Shown here: positions 21,816 through 30,082 of the stretch, in pieces | Layout: each line of letters starts with the position of its first letter | How positions within the stretch are numbered: the stretch's first letter is position 1 | NCBI GenBank assembly: GCA_023381695.1 | Contig: JAMCQP010000089.1 | Location: forward strand, 1-60,458 | From: Bacillota bacterium | GTDB taxonomy: Bacteria; Bacillota; UBA5301; JAMCQP01 | Length of the DNA: 60,458 nt | Reading direction: 5' to 3' | Translations under genes and position numbers: made by a program | The notes under the pieces: model-generated | Seen by the model: the letters and a program-made list of their open reading frames with translations, nothing else | Database searches by the model: none | What the model was told of the DNA's origin: nothing

Positions 21816-23357
21816 TTAAAGGTTCAGGTCCAACACCGTCCAGGCCACGCGGTCCATCTTCGTCCCGTATTGCAGAGTTTCCGCCCCCACAAAGAGCTTG
21901 CGCACTTTAAAGCCGCGCATGGCCCTTGGGGAGGGGAGGCCTTCTTCCTGGCCGGGCGGATTGGCCAGGGCGCGCAGGGGAACCCGAAGTTCGATGGTCC
22001 TTCCGTTCATGGCCTCCTGGATCGCTTCATCGGGACCGCTCCCCCAGCTGCTCTGCCAGATCCGGCGGTTGGCGGCCAGATTGGTGACGCGCTGGATGCC
22101 GGAGGTTTTCAGGTCGATGTCCAGATGTTGCGCGGCCAGGACGTTATACAGGTAGATCCGGTAGGTGACGTCCGGCCTGGGCGGTTCCTCCAGGTCCAGC
22201 CGGAGAAAGAGGAACCGCGGGCTGTTGGCGGCATAGACCGCCTTGATATCCACGGGGCCGGTGATGTTCCTCCGGAAGGTGTCCCGGTAGGCTGCCAGTG
22301 GGGAATCGGCCACCGGGTCGATGATCGCCGGCCGGCCGGCGCCCCAGTCCACCGCCGATCCGTTGATCTTTAGAGTGTCATCCCCAACCGGCAGGGGGTT
22401 TACAGGCCGGTATTCGCCGAATAGCTCGTTGCGCCTGGCGAAACTCACCAGATATCTTCTCATGACGGCCACCTGGCTCTTGTAGCGCAGGATGGCTTCG
22501 TATTTCATCCGCGCCTCCTCCCGGGAGAGGGGAAATTCCAGCCAGGCCAGTCCCAAATTGGCCAGAGAATTTGGCGGAAACAGCGGGTTCCCCAGGTGTT
22601 TGCCCCCTGGAGATGGCCAGTTGCCCCGGTGCACCAGGTAGGTGAAGATGCGAACCTTCCTGGCCAAAGGCCACCCTTCGCTCTTCAATTGTTCAAGAGC
22701 GGTGATCACAAAGGCGTTGGTTGCCCAGTGGTCCGGATGCATGTCATTGGGATGGGGGATGTACAGGTCGTCGGGCTCATACTCCTTGAGGATCGCCTTG
22801 ATGTCCCTGAGAAGTGCTTCACCGGCGTACGGCATCCCGTGGTGAAAGCTGTTGCGGTAGGGCGATCTCGTCAACCCGGTATGGATTGACCTGTACGGGC
22901 GGTCCAGCTCCCAGTTGGTGGTCCACATCGGCTCAATTCCGTGGTCCGGGTAACCCAGGAAGATCGCCGCGCCTTCTTTCACCCCCAGGCGTCCAAGGGC
23001 GGAGATGGCTTCGTGCTGGCGGAGTTCGCCGAGTTCGATGTACCTGGCGGGATTTACGCCGTTCTTCCCGAATCTCTTCTGCACAGCCGCCCGAAAGCCG
23101 TCGCCGTTGGTGATAAAGACCACGTGGATGCGCGCGCCCTTTGCGGCGGCACGGGCCAACAAGCCCCCGGCGCCGAGAGTCTCGTCATCGGCGTGGGGCG
23201 CAAAGACCAGGATGGAGTGTTTTGGATTCAGATTGAGCTTGCTGGTAAAAGTGAACGGTTGGCCCTTGGACCACGAAAAGAGGGCTGACGAAACAGCCAG
23301 AAGGACAAAGAGGGCCAGGCCCGCGATCCAGATCCACGCCACCGGCCGCAGGTACAT
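21816..23357 (-). CDS. Membrane-anchored PIG-L family deacetylase with C-terminal beta domain
   Basis: From the ATG at 23357 the protein starts with a transmembrane anchor (WIWIAGLALFVLLAVSSALF) and then the PIG-L zinc motif PHADDE at residues 54-59, with a second metal motif HPNDMHPDH further on. Residues about 340-513 form an extra domain with a beta-rich, carbohydrate-binding look (DVTYRIYLYNVLAAQHLDID). PIG-L enzymes remove N-acetyl groups from GlcNAc-containing substrates. An upstream in-frame ATG at 23465 adds 36 unlikely residues; neither start has a clear ribosome site. The divergent glycosyltransferase suggests a glycan pathway. Confidence 0.85.
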   Translation of the reverse strand: MYLRPVAWIWIAGLALFVLLAVSSALFSWSKGQPFTFTSKLNLNPKHSILVFAPHADDETLGAGGLLARAAAKGARIHVVFITNGDGFRAAVQKRFGKNGVNPARYIELGELRQHEAISALGRLGVKEGAAIFLGYPDHGIEPMWTTNWELDRPYRSIHTGLTRSPYRNSFHHGMPYAGEALLRDIKAILKEYEPDDLYIPHPNDMHPDHWATNAFVITALEQLKSEGWPLARKVRIFTYLVHRGNWPSPGGKHLGNPLFPPNSLANLGLAWLEFPLSREEARMKYEAILRYKSQVAVMRRYLVSFARRNELFGEYRPVNPLPVGDDTLKINGSAVDWGAGRPAIIDPVADSPLAAYRDTFRRNITGPVDIKAVYAANSPRFLFLRLDLEEPPRPDVTYRIYLYNVLAAQHLDIDLKTSGIQRVTNLAANRRIWQSSWGSGPDEAIQEAMNGRTIELRVPLRALANPPGQEEGLPSPRAMRGFKVRKLFVGAETLQYGTKMDRVAWTVLDLNL

Positions 23358-23508
23358 TCGACGACCGGCGGTGCTGCGCCTTTGGTGCAAAACTTTCACC
23401 GCCTTGGAATCATTGCTCCTGATCCAGAACTCGCAATCTAAAGGACCCAAACTGGATTTGAACATATTTCGACGGGGTTTTCAATATTCCTGTAAGGAGT
23501 GGAAAGAC

Positions 23509-24723
23509 ATGGAGCCGATTCGCCTCCTGTACGTCATCCGGCCGGCGGCCGGGGGGATGAGGGAACATCTTTTGAACCTTGTTGGCGGGCTGGATCCGTC
23601 CGAATACCGGATCACCGTGGCCTGCCCCCCGGATGAGGGAATGGTGGCCAGGCTCAAGGGGTCGGGCGCGGAGGTGCGCGCCTTCGCTCTTAAAGGCGAA
23701 CTCTCGCCTTGGTCGGACTGGAAAGCGGCGCTCTTTTTGCGCCGTCTGATCCGGTCGGAGAGGATCCAGCTGGTGCATGTGCACAGCTTCAAGGCCGGCC
23801 TGGTGGCCCGGATCGCCGCCGGGGGCCGGGGCCGTTTGGTCGGGAGCCCCGCCCCCCATCCGGACGTTGGCCATCCGACCGCCAGCCGCCCAAAGATAGT
23901 ATACACCGTTCACAACTTTATCTTCGGGGAAGGCGGCCAGGGGCTGAAGAGGCGGCTGTACATCTTCATGGAAAATCTTCTGGCGCCGCGGACGGACAGG
24001 ATTATCACCGTTTCCGGCGCCTTGCGGCAGGATCTGCTGCGCCTGGGCGTTCCTCCGGAGAAGGTGGCGCCCATCTATAACGGGATTGATACCCGCCGCT
24101 TCGCCCATGCACGAAATCCAGAGGTGCGCGCCCGGAAGCGGGCGGAACTGGGGCTGGCGGACGGCCGGTTCGTGGTGGGGACGGTGGCCAGATTGATCCC
24201 CTCCAAGGGGGTAGGTTTTCTGCTCGGGGCGGTCTCCCGGGTGCTCGCCCGGATCCCGGGGGCGGTCTTTTTGATCGCGGGTGCCGGGCCGCAACGGCAG
24301 GAACTGGAAGGCCTGGCAGCGCGTCTCGGAATCGGGGAGGCGGTCCGGTTCCTCGGGTTTCGGGAAGATGTGCCGGAACTTCTGGCGGCGTTCGACCTGT
24401 TTGTTCTCCCCTCGTTGAGCGAGGGAATGGCCATCATCCTGGTGGAGGCCATGGCGGCCGGCCGCCCGGTGGTGGCCAGCAAAACGGGCGGGATGGTGGA
24501 AGTGGTGGAGGATGGAAAGACCGGCCTGCTCGTGCCGCCGGGGGATTCGGAGGCGCTGGCGGAGGCGATCCTCCGCCTGCACGGAGACCCGGCTGGAACC
24601 GCGGAGTTTGTTGCGGCGGCGGAACGCCGGGTGGAGGAGAAGTTCACCCTGGAGGCCATGTTGCGGCAGACCCGGGAAGTTTACCGGAGCGTGCTTGAAT
24701 CGGATCAGGGAAAGATGAACTAG
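23509..24723 (+). CDS. Glycosyltransferase family 4 (GT-B)
   Basis: A 404-aa enzyme with an N-terminal acceptor domain (LYVIRPAAGGMREHLLNLVG) and a donor domain with GTVARLIPSKGVGFLLGA, IAGAGPQRQELEGLA and the EX7E motif (Glu305 and Glu313 in SEGMAIILVEAMAAGRPVV). It probably transfers a sugar to a lipid-linked or surface glycan. TAAGGAGTGGAAAGAC gives a good ribosome site for ATG 23509. It is divergent from the PIG-L deacetylase; the two together resemble a GlcNAc-transfer-then-deacetylate pair, which is inference. Confidence 0.92.
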   Translation: MEPIRLLYVIRPAAGGMREHLLNLVGGLDPSEYRITVACPPDEGMVARLKGSGAEVRAFALKGELSPWSDWKAALFLRRLIRSERIQLVHVHSFKAGLVARIAAGGRGRLVGSPAPHPDVGHPTASRPKIVYTVHNFIFGEGGQGLKRRLYIFMENLLAPRTDRIITVSGALRQDLLRLGVPPEKVAPIYNGIDTRRFAHARNPEVRARKRAELGLADGRFVVGTVARLIPSKGVGFLLGAVSRVLARIPGAVFLIAGAGPQRQELEGLAARLGIGEAVRFLGFREDVPELLAAFDLFVLPSLSEGMAIILVEAMAAGRPVVASKTGGMVEVVEDGKTGLLVPPGDSEALAEAILRLHGDPAGTAEFVAAAERRVEEKFTLEAMLRQTREVYRSVLESDQGKMN

Positions 24724-24744
24724 GCGGATGGTCTGGAAGATGGT

Positions 24745-26142
24745 CTAGCGAGAATCGACGTGATCCCGCGCCAGGGCAAGCAGGGTCTCGCGGGAGTTCC
24801 ATTCGGGGTGTTCCAGCACCTGCCCCAGCAGGTAATCGAGCAATCGCCCGATCTCCGGGCCGGGTGGCCGGGATAGGCCTTGCATGAGGTCATGGCCGGT
24901 TACCGCCAGGTCTTTCCGGCGGAAGGCGGCGGGCCCGGCCAGGATCCTTTCCACCCGCTCCGCAAAAAGGTTGATATCTTCCAGTGAAAGCCCTCCGGCG
25001 CCCTGCTCCCTTCCCGAGGACAGGGCGTCCGCGGTTCGCAGCCTGATGAGATCGTGGATGGTTTTGGCGCCGACGCCGGCAATCAGTTTGCGAATGGTGG
25101 AATCCTTGACCGCGGGGCTGGCGGAGAACATATGGTGGCGGATGAGCAGGCGGACCCGGGCAATGAGGCTCGCCGGGTAATGCAACCGGGCCAGAATCCG
25201 CTCCGCCAGTTCCACCGAGGCCGTTTCGTGGCCGTAAAAATGGGCTGCTCCGCCGGGATCCACGCTTTTGACCCGGATCTTGCCGAGATCGTGCAGGAGC
25301 GCGGCCAGGCGCAGCGCCAAAACAGGCGGAGTCGCGGCGGCGGCGAGGATGCTGTGGGTATAGACCGAATAAGCGTGGTACTTGTTTTGCATCACCCCGA
25401 AGCCGGCGTCCAGCTCGGGGATGACGCGTTTCATCAGCCCGGTGACGCGCAGGAGCCGCAGGCCGTAGACAAGATGCGGCGCCAGGAGGATCCGGCTGAA
25501 TTCGTCGCGGATTCTCTCCGCGGAAACGTGGGTTATGAGCCGCCCTTCTTCAAGAATCGCCCGTTTCACGCCGGCTTCGGGCGCAAAACCAAGCTCGGCG
25601 GCGAACCGGACGGCCCGGAGCATGCGCAGGGCGTCCTCCCGGAATCTTTCCCGGGGATCCCCCACGGTGGCAAGGCGGCTTTTGGCCAGGTCCGCCCGCC
25701 CTCCGAAAGGATCCACCAGCTCCCCGCCGGGTCCCAGGGCCATGGCGTTGATGGTGAAGTCCCGGCGGGCCAGGTCGGCGGCCAGGTCCCGGGAAAAGCT
25801 CACGCTCTCCGGCCGGCGCCCATCCAGGTAGCGGCCGTCGGAGCGAAAGGTGGTGACCTCCACCATCCGTTCCGGGGTGCGCACTGTGATCGTGCCGTAC
25901 CGCTCGCCGGCGGGGAGATGATCGGGGAAGAGGACCTTGACCTCATGCGGCGGGGCGTCGGTGGCCACATCCCAGTCATGGGGCGGGCGGCCCAGGAGCA
26001 GATCCCGGACCGCGCCCCCGGCCACGTAGGCTTGAAAGCCATGCCCATTCAACCGGGCCAGGATCTGCTGTACGTCCGGCGGCGACAAGAGCGCTGCTGG
26101 CCCGGATTGAAGTCTCCGTCCCGATTTGCCGGAAGGCGGCAT
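24745..26142 (-). CDS. cca: CCA tRNA nucleotidyltransferase / poly(A) polymerase family with HD domain
   Basis: A 465-aa class II nucleotidyltransferase. Head: YVAGGAVRDLLLGRPPHDWD with catalytic DxD at Asp56/Asp58, RRDFTINAMALG and EDALRMLRAVRFAAELGF. An HD phosphohydrolase domain follows (LAALLHDLGKIRVKSVD, HHMFSASPAVKD). This head-plus-HD layout is common in clostridial CCA-adding enzymes. ATG 26142 is preceded by GTGGAGGAACC; the longer frame to 26244 is not needed. It adds or repairs the 3' CCA of tRNAs. Convergent with the glycosyltransferase, 21 bp apart. Confidence 0.92.
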   Translation of the reverse strand: MPPSGKSGRRLQSGPAALLSPPDVQQILARLNGHGFQAYVAGGAVRDLLLGRPPHDWDVATDAPPHEVKVLFPDHLPAGERYGTITVRTPERMVEVTTFRSDGRYLDGRRPESVSFSRDLAADLARRDFTINAMALGPGGELVDPFGGRADLAKSRLATVGDPRERFREDALRMLRAVRFAAELGFAPEAGVKRAILEEGRLITHVSAERIRDEFSRILLAPHLVYGLRLLRVTGLMKRVIPELDAGFGVMQNKYHAYSVYTHSILAAAATPPVLALRLAALLHDLGKIRVKSVDPGGAAHFYGHETASVELAERILARLHYPASLIARVRLLIRHHMFSASPAVKDSTIRKLIAGVGAKTIHDLIRLRTADALSSGREQGAGGLSLEDINLFAERVERILAGPAAFRRKDLAVTGHDLMQGLSRPPGPEIGRLLDYLLGQVLEHPEWNSRETLLALARDHVDSR

Positions 26143-26180
26143 AAGCGGTTCCTCCACAGGGAAGGGTTTTGGCCCCTTTT

Positions 26181-27500
26181 CTAGAAAGTTTTCAGGTACT
26201 GGTCGATCTCCCACTGGTGCACCTGGGTGCGGTAGACGTCCCATTCGATGGTCTTGGCTTCCACAAAGTGGTTGTAGATATGCTCGCCCAGCGCGGATTT
26301 CATCAATTCATCCTTGGCCAGCTCGTCGATGGCGTCTTTCAGGCTGCCGGGGAGGCTCATGATTCCCTCGGCGGCGCGTTCCGCCGGCGACAGGTGGTAG
26401 ATGTTCTTGGTGGTGGACTCCGGCGGGCTGATCTTGTTCTTGATCCCGTCCAGGCCGGCCTTGAGCATCACGGCAAAGGCCAGGTAGGGGTTGCAGGACG
26501 GATCGGGGTTGCGCAGCTCGACCCTGGTGCTCAAACCCCTGGCCGCCGGCACCCGGATCAGGGCGCTGCGGTTCATGGCCGACCAGGCGATATACACCGG
26601 CGCTTCATAGCCCGGTACCAGCCGCTTGTACGAATTGACCAGGGGGTTGGTGATGGCCGTGAAGTTCTTGACGTGCTTGAGGAGGCCGCCCACAAAGTGG
26701 ATGGCGGTTTCGCTCAGCTGGAATTTCCCGTTGGGTTCGTAGAAGGCGTTCTCGCCGTCCCTGAAGAGAGAGATGTGCGTATGCATGCCGGAACCGTTGA
26801 TGCCGAAGATGGGCTTGGGCATGAAGGTGGCGTGCAACCCGTGCTTGAGGGCCACGGCCCTGGTGACCAGCCGGAAGGTGGCGACCCGATCCGCGGTGGT
26901 GAGGGCGTCGGCGTACTTGAAATCGATCTCGTGCTGGCCCTCGGCCACCTCGTGGTGGGAGGCTTCCACTTCAAACCCCATCTCTTCCAGGTTGAGCACG
27001 ATCTCCCGCCGGGCGTCTTCGCCGCGGTCCACCGGGGAGAGATCGAAGTAACTGCCTTCGTCGTGGGTGATGGTGGTGGGTTGCCCCTCGGCGTCCTGCT
27101 TGAACAGGAAAAATTCGGCCTCCGGGCCGCAGTTCATCACATACCCCATCTCGGCGGCTTCCGCCAGCACCTTTTTCAGTGTGGAGCGCGGGCATCCGGC
27201 GAAAGGCTTTCCGTCCACGGTGTAGATGTCGCAGATCATGCGGGCCACGTTGGTCCGCCATGGGTAGATGACGAAGGTGTCAAAATCGGGCTTGAGGTAC
27301 ATGTCGGACTCCTCAATCCGGGTGAAACCCTCGATGGAAGAGCCGTCAAACATGATCTTCCCGTCCAGGGCTTTCGGCAACTGCTTCACGGGGATCGCCA
27401 CGTTTTTCAGGACCCCGAGAATGTCGGTGAATTGAAGGCGGATGAACTGGACGTTGCCCTCTTCGGCCATTTTGAGAATCTGTTCTTTGGTGTAACCCAT
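26181..27500 (-). CDS. glnA: Glutamine synthetase, type I
   Basis: A 439-aa GSI-alpha enzyme, the Bacillus length, without the adenylylation-loop Tyr region of GSI-beta. [71 protein letters not shown] and NRSALIRVP are all present, covering the metal sites and the ammonia/glutamate pockets. It makes glutamine from glutamate and ammonia. GAGGAGGACGG lies before the ATG. It has its own promoter with upstream GlnR-like inverted repeats. The last residues [10 protein letters not shown] are standard. Confidence 0.97.
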   Translation of the reverse strand: MGYTKEQILKMAEEGNVQFIRLQFTDILGVLKNVAIPVKQLPKALDGKIMFDGSSIEGFTRIEESDMYLKPDFDTFVIYPWRTNVARMICDIYTVDGKPFAGCPRSTLKKVLAEAAEMGYVMNCGPEAEFFLFKQDAEGQPTTITHDEGSYFDLSPVDRGEDARREIVLNLEEMGFEVEASHHEVAEGQHEIDFKYADALTTADRVATFRLVTRAVALKHGLHATFMPKPIFGINGSGMHTHISLFRDGENAFYEPNGKFQLSETAIHFVGGLLKHVKNFTAITNPLVNSYKRLVPGYEAPVYIAWSAMNRSALIRVPAARGLSTRVELRNPDPSCNPYLAFAVMLKAGLDGIKNKISPPESTTKNIYHLSPAERAAEGIMSLPGSLKDAIDELAKDELMKSALGEHIYNHFVEAKTIEWDVYRTQVHQWEIDQYLKTF

Positions 27501-27530
27501 CTTACCGTCCTCCTCGAAGTTTATAGGCTA

Positions 27531-27593
27531 ATGATATCCTGGTTCACACCACATGTCAAGTATTTGTTAGGTATTTTAACGTAAAATTTACAA
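27531..27593 (-). promoter_or_regulatory. glnA promoter with upstream GlnR/TnrA-like sites
   Basis: On the minus strand TTGACA (27559-27554), a 17-bp spacer and TATCAT (27536-27531). Upstream of the -35, TGTTAN7TAACG (27565-27581 on plus) is one base off the GlnR/TnrA consensus TGTNAN7TNACA, and the adjoining CGTAAAATTTACA gives a second, overlapping half-palindrome. This resembles the twin-site layout of glnRA promoters. No glnR gene is adjacent. Confidence 0.6.
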
Positions 27594-27606
27594 TGGGGGC
27601 GAAACC

Positions 27607-28473
27607 ATGGGAACGCAAGCTGGGGATACAGGGAGCAAGGGTACAGGGAGCAAGGAGGCGAAGAGTAAGGCGGCCGGGCCGCTTTTACCAGGGTTGGAAG
27701 GCCGAATCAAGGCGGTTATCAAAAAAAAAGCAAGGGGGGTGGGGGTGGCCGCCAGGGATCTGGTGACCGGGCAGGCCATCCTCAGCAACGCGGAGGAATC
27801 TTTTGTCGCCGCCAGCATCATCAAGCTGCCGGTGATGATCGAGGTCTACCGGCAGGCACGGGATGGCAGGCTACGTCTTGACCAGCCGGTGGAACTCAAA
27901 GCCCAGGACAAGGTCGGCGGCGCCGGGATTCTCATGGAACTTCACGATGGGATCCAGCTCACCCTGGAAGATCTGTTGAACCTGATGATCGGGATCAGCG
28001 ACAACACGGCCACCAATCTCTTGATCGATCTGGTGGGGGTCGAGAACGTAAACCGGACCATGACGGCGTTGGGCGCCGGGGGTACAGTGTTGCGCAGGAA
28101 GCTGATGATCGTCGAACTGATTGAAAAGGGAATCCAGAACTATGTCACGCCCCGGGACATCCTGATGCTCCTGGAGAAGATGGTGGCCGGGCAGATGGTG
28201 GATGCCGGGGCCTCGGCCGCGATGCTGGAGATCATGAAACGCCAGCAGTACAATGAAAAGATCCCCAAGCGCCTGCCGGAGGGGCTGGTGATCGCCCACA
28301 AGACGGGCGATCTTTCCAGGGTCTCCCATGACGTGGGGGTCATCTACGCGCCCGGGGGACCGCTGGCCCTGTGCGTGATGACCTCCGGGATCGGCGATGT
28401 CGATTTCGCCAACGCCACCATCGCCGAGATCACCCGGCTGATCTACATGGGCTTCATGGCCGGACGGCCGTAG
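27607..28473 (+). CDS. Class A beta-lactamase-like serine hydrolase without signal peptide
   Basis: A 288-aa protein with the penicillin-interacting motifs in Ambler-like positions: SIIK at 70-73, SDN at 131-133 and KTG at 232-234. The omega-loop ExxxN of true class A enzymes is not evident (the region reads EKGIQNYVTPRD). The N-terminus is hydrophilic with repeated TGSKGTGSKEAKSK and no export signal, which is unusual for this family. It may be cytoplasmic, or the real start/signal may be missing. ATG 27607 lies 6 nt after GGGGGCG. Likely a DD-peptidase/lactamase relative of unknown substrate. Confidence 0.8.
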   Translation: MGTQAGDTGSKGTGSKEAKSKAAGPLLPGLEGRIKAVIKKKARGVGVAARDLVTGQAILSNAEESFVAASIIKLPVMIEVYRQARDGRLRLDQPVELKAQDKVGGAGILMELHDGIQLTLEDLLNLMIGISDNTATNLLIDLVGVENVNRTMTALGAGGTVLRRKLMIVELIEKGIQNYVTPRDILMLLEKMVAGQMVDAGASAAMLEIMKRQQYNEKIPKRLPEGLVIAHKTGDLSRVSHDVGVIYAPGGPLALCVMTSGIGDVDFANATIAEITRLIYMGFMAGRP

Positions 28474-28514
28474 GCGGCTGGGCGCGACCGTAGACGGCCA
28501 AGCGCGGCCGTCGA

Positions 28515-28901
28515 TCACCTGGACTTGGACAGTTGGTCAAGCAGCCGCTTGACAAATTCATTGACGTCCAAACGCCGTCTGGCGGCAAGTTCGTATGCGA
28601 AAAGGCCGTTTCGTTCGGCTATGCCTGCCACCACGGCGATTTCGATTTTGCCGCTTTCGGCCACTTGCCAGATGATCCGGAGGGACTTCTTATCCACATA
28701 GATACTGCGCAACCCGGCCAAGGGCCTGCCTTTTTGGTTCTCCAAGGGTTTGCCAAATTGGTCTGGTGCCGCGGCGATCTTTTGTAACGCCTTTACAACC
28801 TTGATTTGGCGGCTTTTATCCAGGGAAAGGAAGTCCGCCTCGGCATCAGGGAAAAACTTGACGTTTTCGGGGAGCAGCTCAGTCAACTTCGAGATCGACA
28901 T
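28515..28901 (-). CDS. RelE/ParE-superfamily toxin
   Basis: A 128-aa protein: VKFFPDAEADFLSLDKSRQI, KALQKIAAAPDQFGKPLENQ, LAGLRSIYVDKKSLRIIWQV is the normal RelE-type succession of helices then strands. The C-terminal 35 residues (YELAARRRLDVNEFVKRLLD) are a helical extension. It overlaps the antitoxin by 23 bp with the antitoxin first, as usual. The domain is intact, unlike the other TA remnants in the window. RelE toxins cut mRNA on the ribosome; ParE relatives hit gyrase, and these cannot be told apart here. Confidence 0.75.
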   Translation of the reverse strand: MSISKLTELLPENVKFFPDAEADFLSLDKSRQIKVVKALQKIAAAPDQFGKPLENQKGRPLAGLRSIYVDKKSLRIIWQVAESGKIEIAVVAGIAERNGLFAYELAARRRLDVNEFVKRLLDQLSKSR

Positions 28902-29232
28902 CCGGCGAGGCCTCCAAATCCTCCACGGTAAGGCCGGCTTTGGCGGCCAGGTCCTTTAGTGAGGTTAAATCGGAGGAGTCTTGTTTGGATAGTAACAGCC
29001 GGTTGAGCAATTCATGTTGTAACTCAAGCTCGGAGGCTTCCGCTGCCTTTTGCCATAGTTCTTCAAACTTTTTATAGGATATGACCGCCGTCTTGGGTTC
29101 GGATCCTGAAAAAACAAGAACGAAAGGCATCTTGTCGACTTTGGGCTGGATAACGCTGCGCCATTTGCGCTGAACATCTGCGGTATTGACAACCTGGTCC
29201 CGGGTAAATGACGGTTTATATTCTTTTTCCAC
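28879..29232 (-). CDS. Antitoxin of the RelE-type pair (Phd/YefM-like or RHH)
   Basis: About 117 aa from the GTG at 29232, which has AAAGGAG 8 nt before; the ATG at 29250 lies inside that region. The N-terminal part FTRDQVVNTADVQRKWRSVI...FVLVFSGSEPKTAVISYKKF has the Phd/YefM look (a fold that binds DNA, with a strand saying it may be kept or overridden). The C-terminal acidic helix (LKDLAAKAGLTVEDLEASPD) would wrap the toxin. Overlap with the toxin gene supports the pairing. Confidence 0.7.
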   Translation of the reverse strand: MEKEYKPSFTRDQVVNTADVQRKWRSVIQPKVDKMPFVLVFSGSEPKTAVISYKKFEELWQKAAEASELELQHELLNRLLLSKQDSSDLTSLKDLAAKAGLTVEDLEASPDVDLEVD

Positions 29233-29371
29233 GAGGGATTCTCCTTTCAACGCGAAGAATCATTCGCATTTATTATCGCATAATGGTGCGAGATAATCAA
29301 GGGCTGGTCATACCGGCATTTTTTGTGTACAATAGATGTTATATAGTCCGGGAAAGATTGGAGGAGACGGC

Positions 29372-30082
29372 GTGCCACAGGGCAGCAAGATTCTGGTGGC
29401 CGATGATGAAAAGAAGATCACCGAGGTGGTGAAGGCTTACCTGGAGCAGGAGGGATTCAAGGTACTGGCGGCCCATGACGGGGAAAGCGCCTTGATCCAG
29501 GCCCGCAGCGCCAAACCGGAGCTGGTGATCCTGGATCTCATGCTGCCGCGCACCAGCGGCGAAGAGGTGTGCCGTGCGCTGCGCCAGGAGTCCGACGTCC
29601 CCATCCTGATGTTGACCGCCAAGACCGCCGAGGAGGATCGGGTGCACGGTTTGAGCATCGGCGCCGATGACTATCTCACCAAGCCCTTCAGCCCCAGGGA
29701 GCTGGTGGCCAGGGTGCGGGCGATTCTGCGGCGGGCCGGCGGCGCGAACCAGACTTTGATGGACGTCATGGAATTTGCCGGCGGCCGTCTGGTGATCGAT
29801 ACGGTGCGCCATGAGGTTCGGTGCGACGGGCAGGCGCTCACCCTGACGCCCACCGAGTTCAAGCTGCTGGCCACCCTGGCCCATTACCCCGGGCGGGTTT
29901 ATACCCGCAGCCAGCTTACGGAGCTGGTGCAGGGGTACAACTACGAGGGTTACGACCGGACCATCGACGTGCATGTGAAAAATTTGCGGCAGAAGATCGA
30001 GGGTCTGGGCTGCCCGGGGTTTATCAGGACGGTCTACGGGGTAGGGTACAAATTCGAGGATGATGAAGTAAATGGCGTTTAA
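29372..30082 (+). CDS. OmpR-family response regulator
   Basis: 236 aa from the GTG at 29372 with GGAGGAG 7 nt upstream. Receiver domain: Asp11/Asp12, phospho-acceptor Asp55, Thr82 and Lys104. The DNA-binding winged helix begins near VMEFAGGRLVIDTVRHEV and carries LTPTEFKLLATLAHYPGRVY and YDRTIDVHVKNLRQKI. It overlaps the histidine kinase gene by 11 bp, so the two are co-translated. A possible TGGTCA-17-TACAAT promoter precedes it. Confidence 0.95.
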   Translation: MPQGSKILVADDEKKITEVVKAYLEQEGFKVLAAHDGESALIQARSAKPELVILDLMLPRTSGEEVCRALRQESDVPILMLTAKTAEEDRVHGLSIGADDYLTKPFSPRELVARVRAILRRAGGANQTLMDVMEFAGGRLVIDTVRHEVRCDGQALTLTPTEFKLLATLAHYPGRVYTRSQLTELVQGYNYEGYDRTIDVHVKNLRQKIEGLGCPGFIRTVYGVGYKFEDDEVNGV

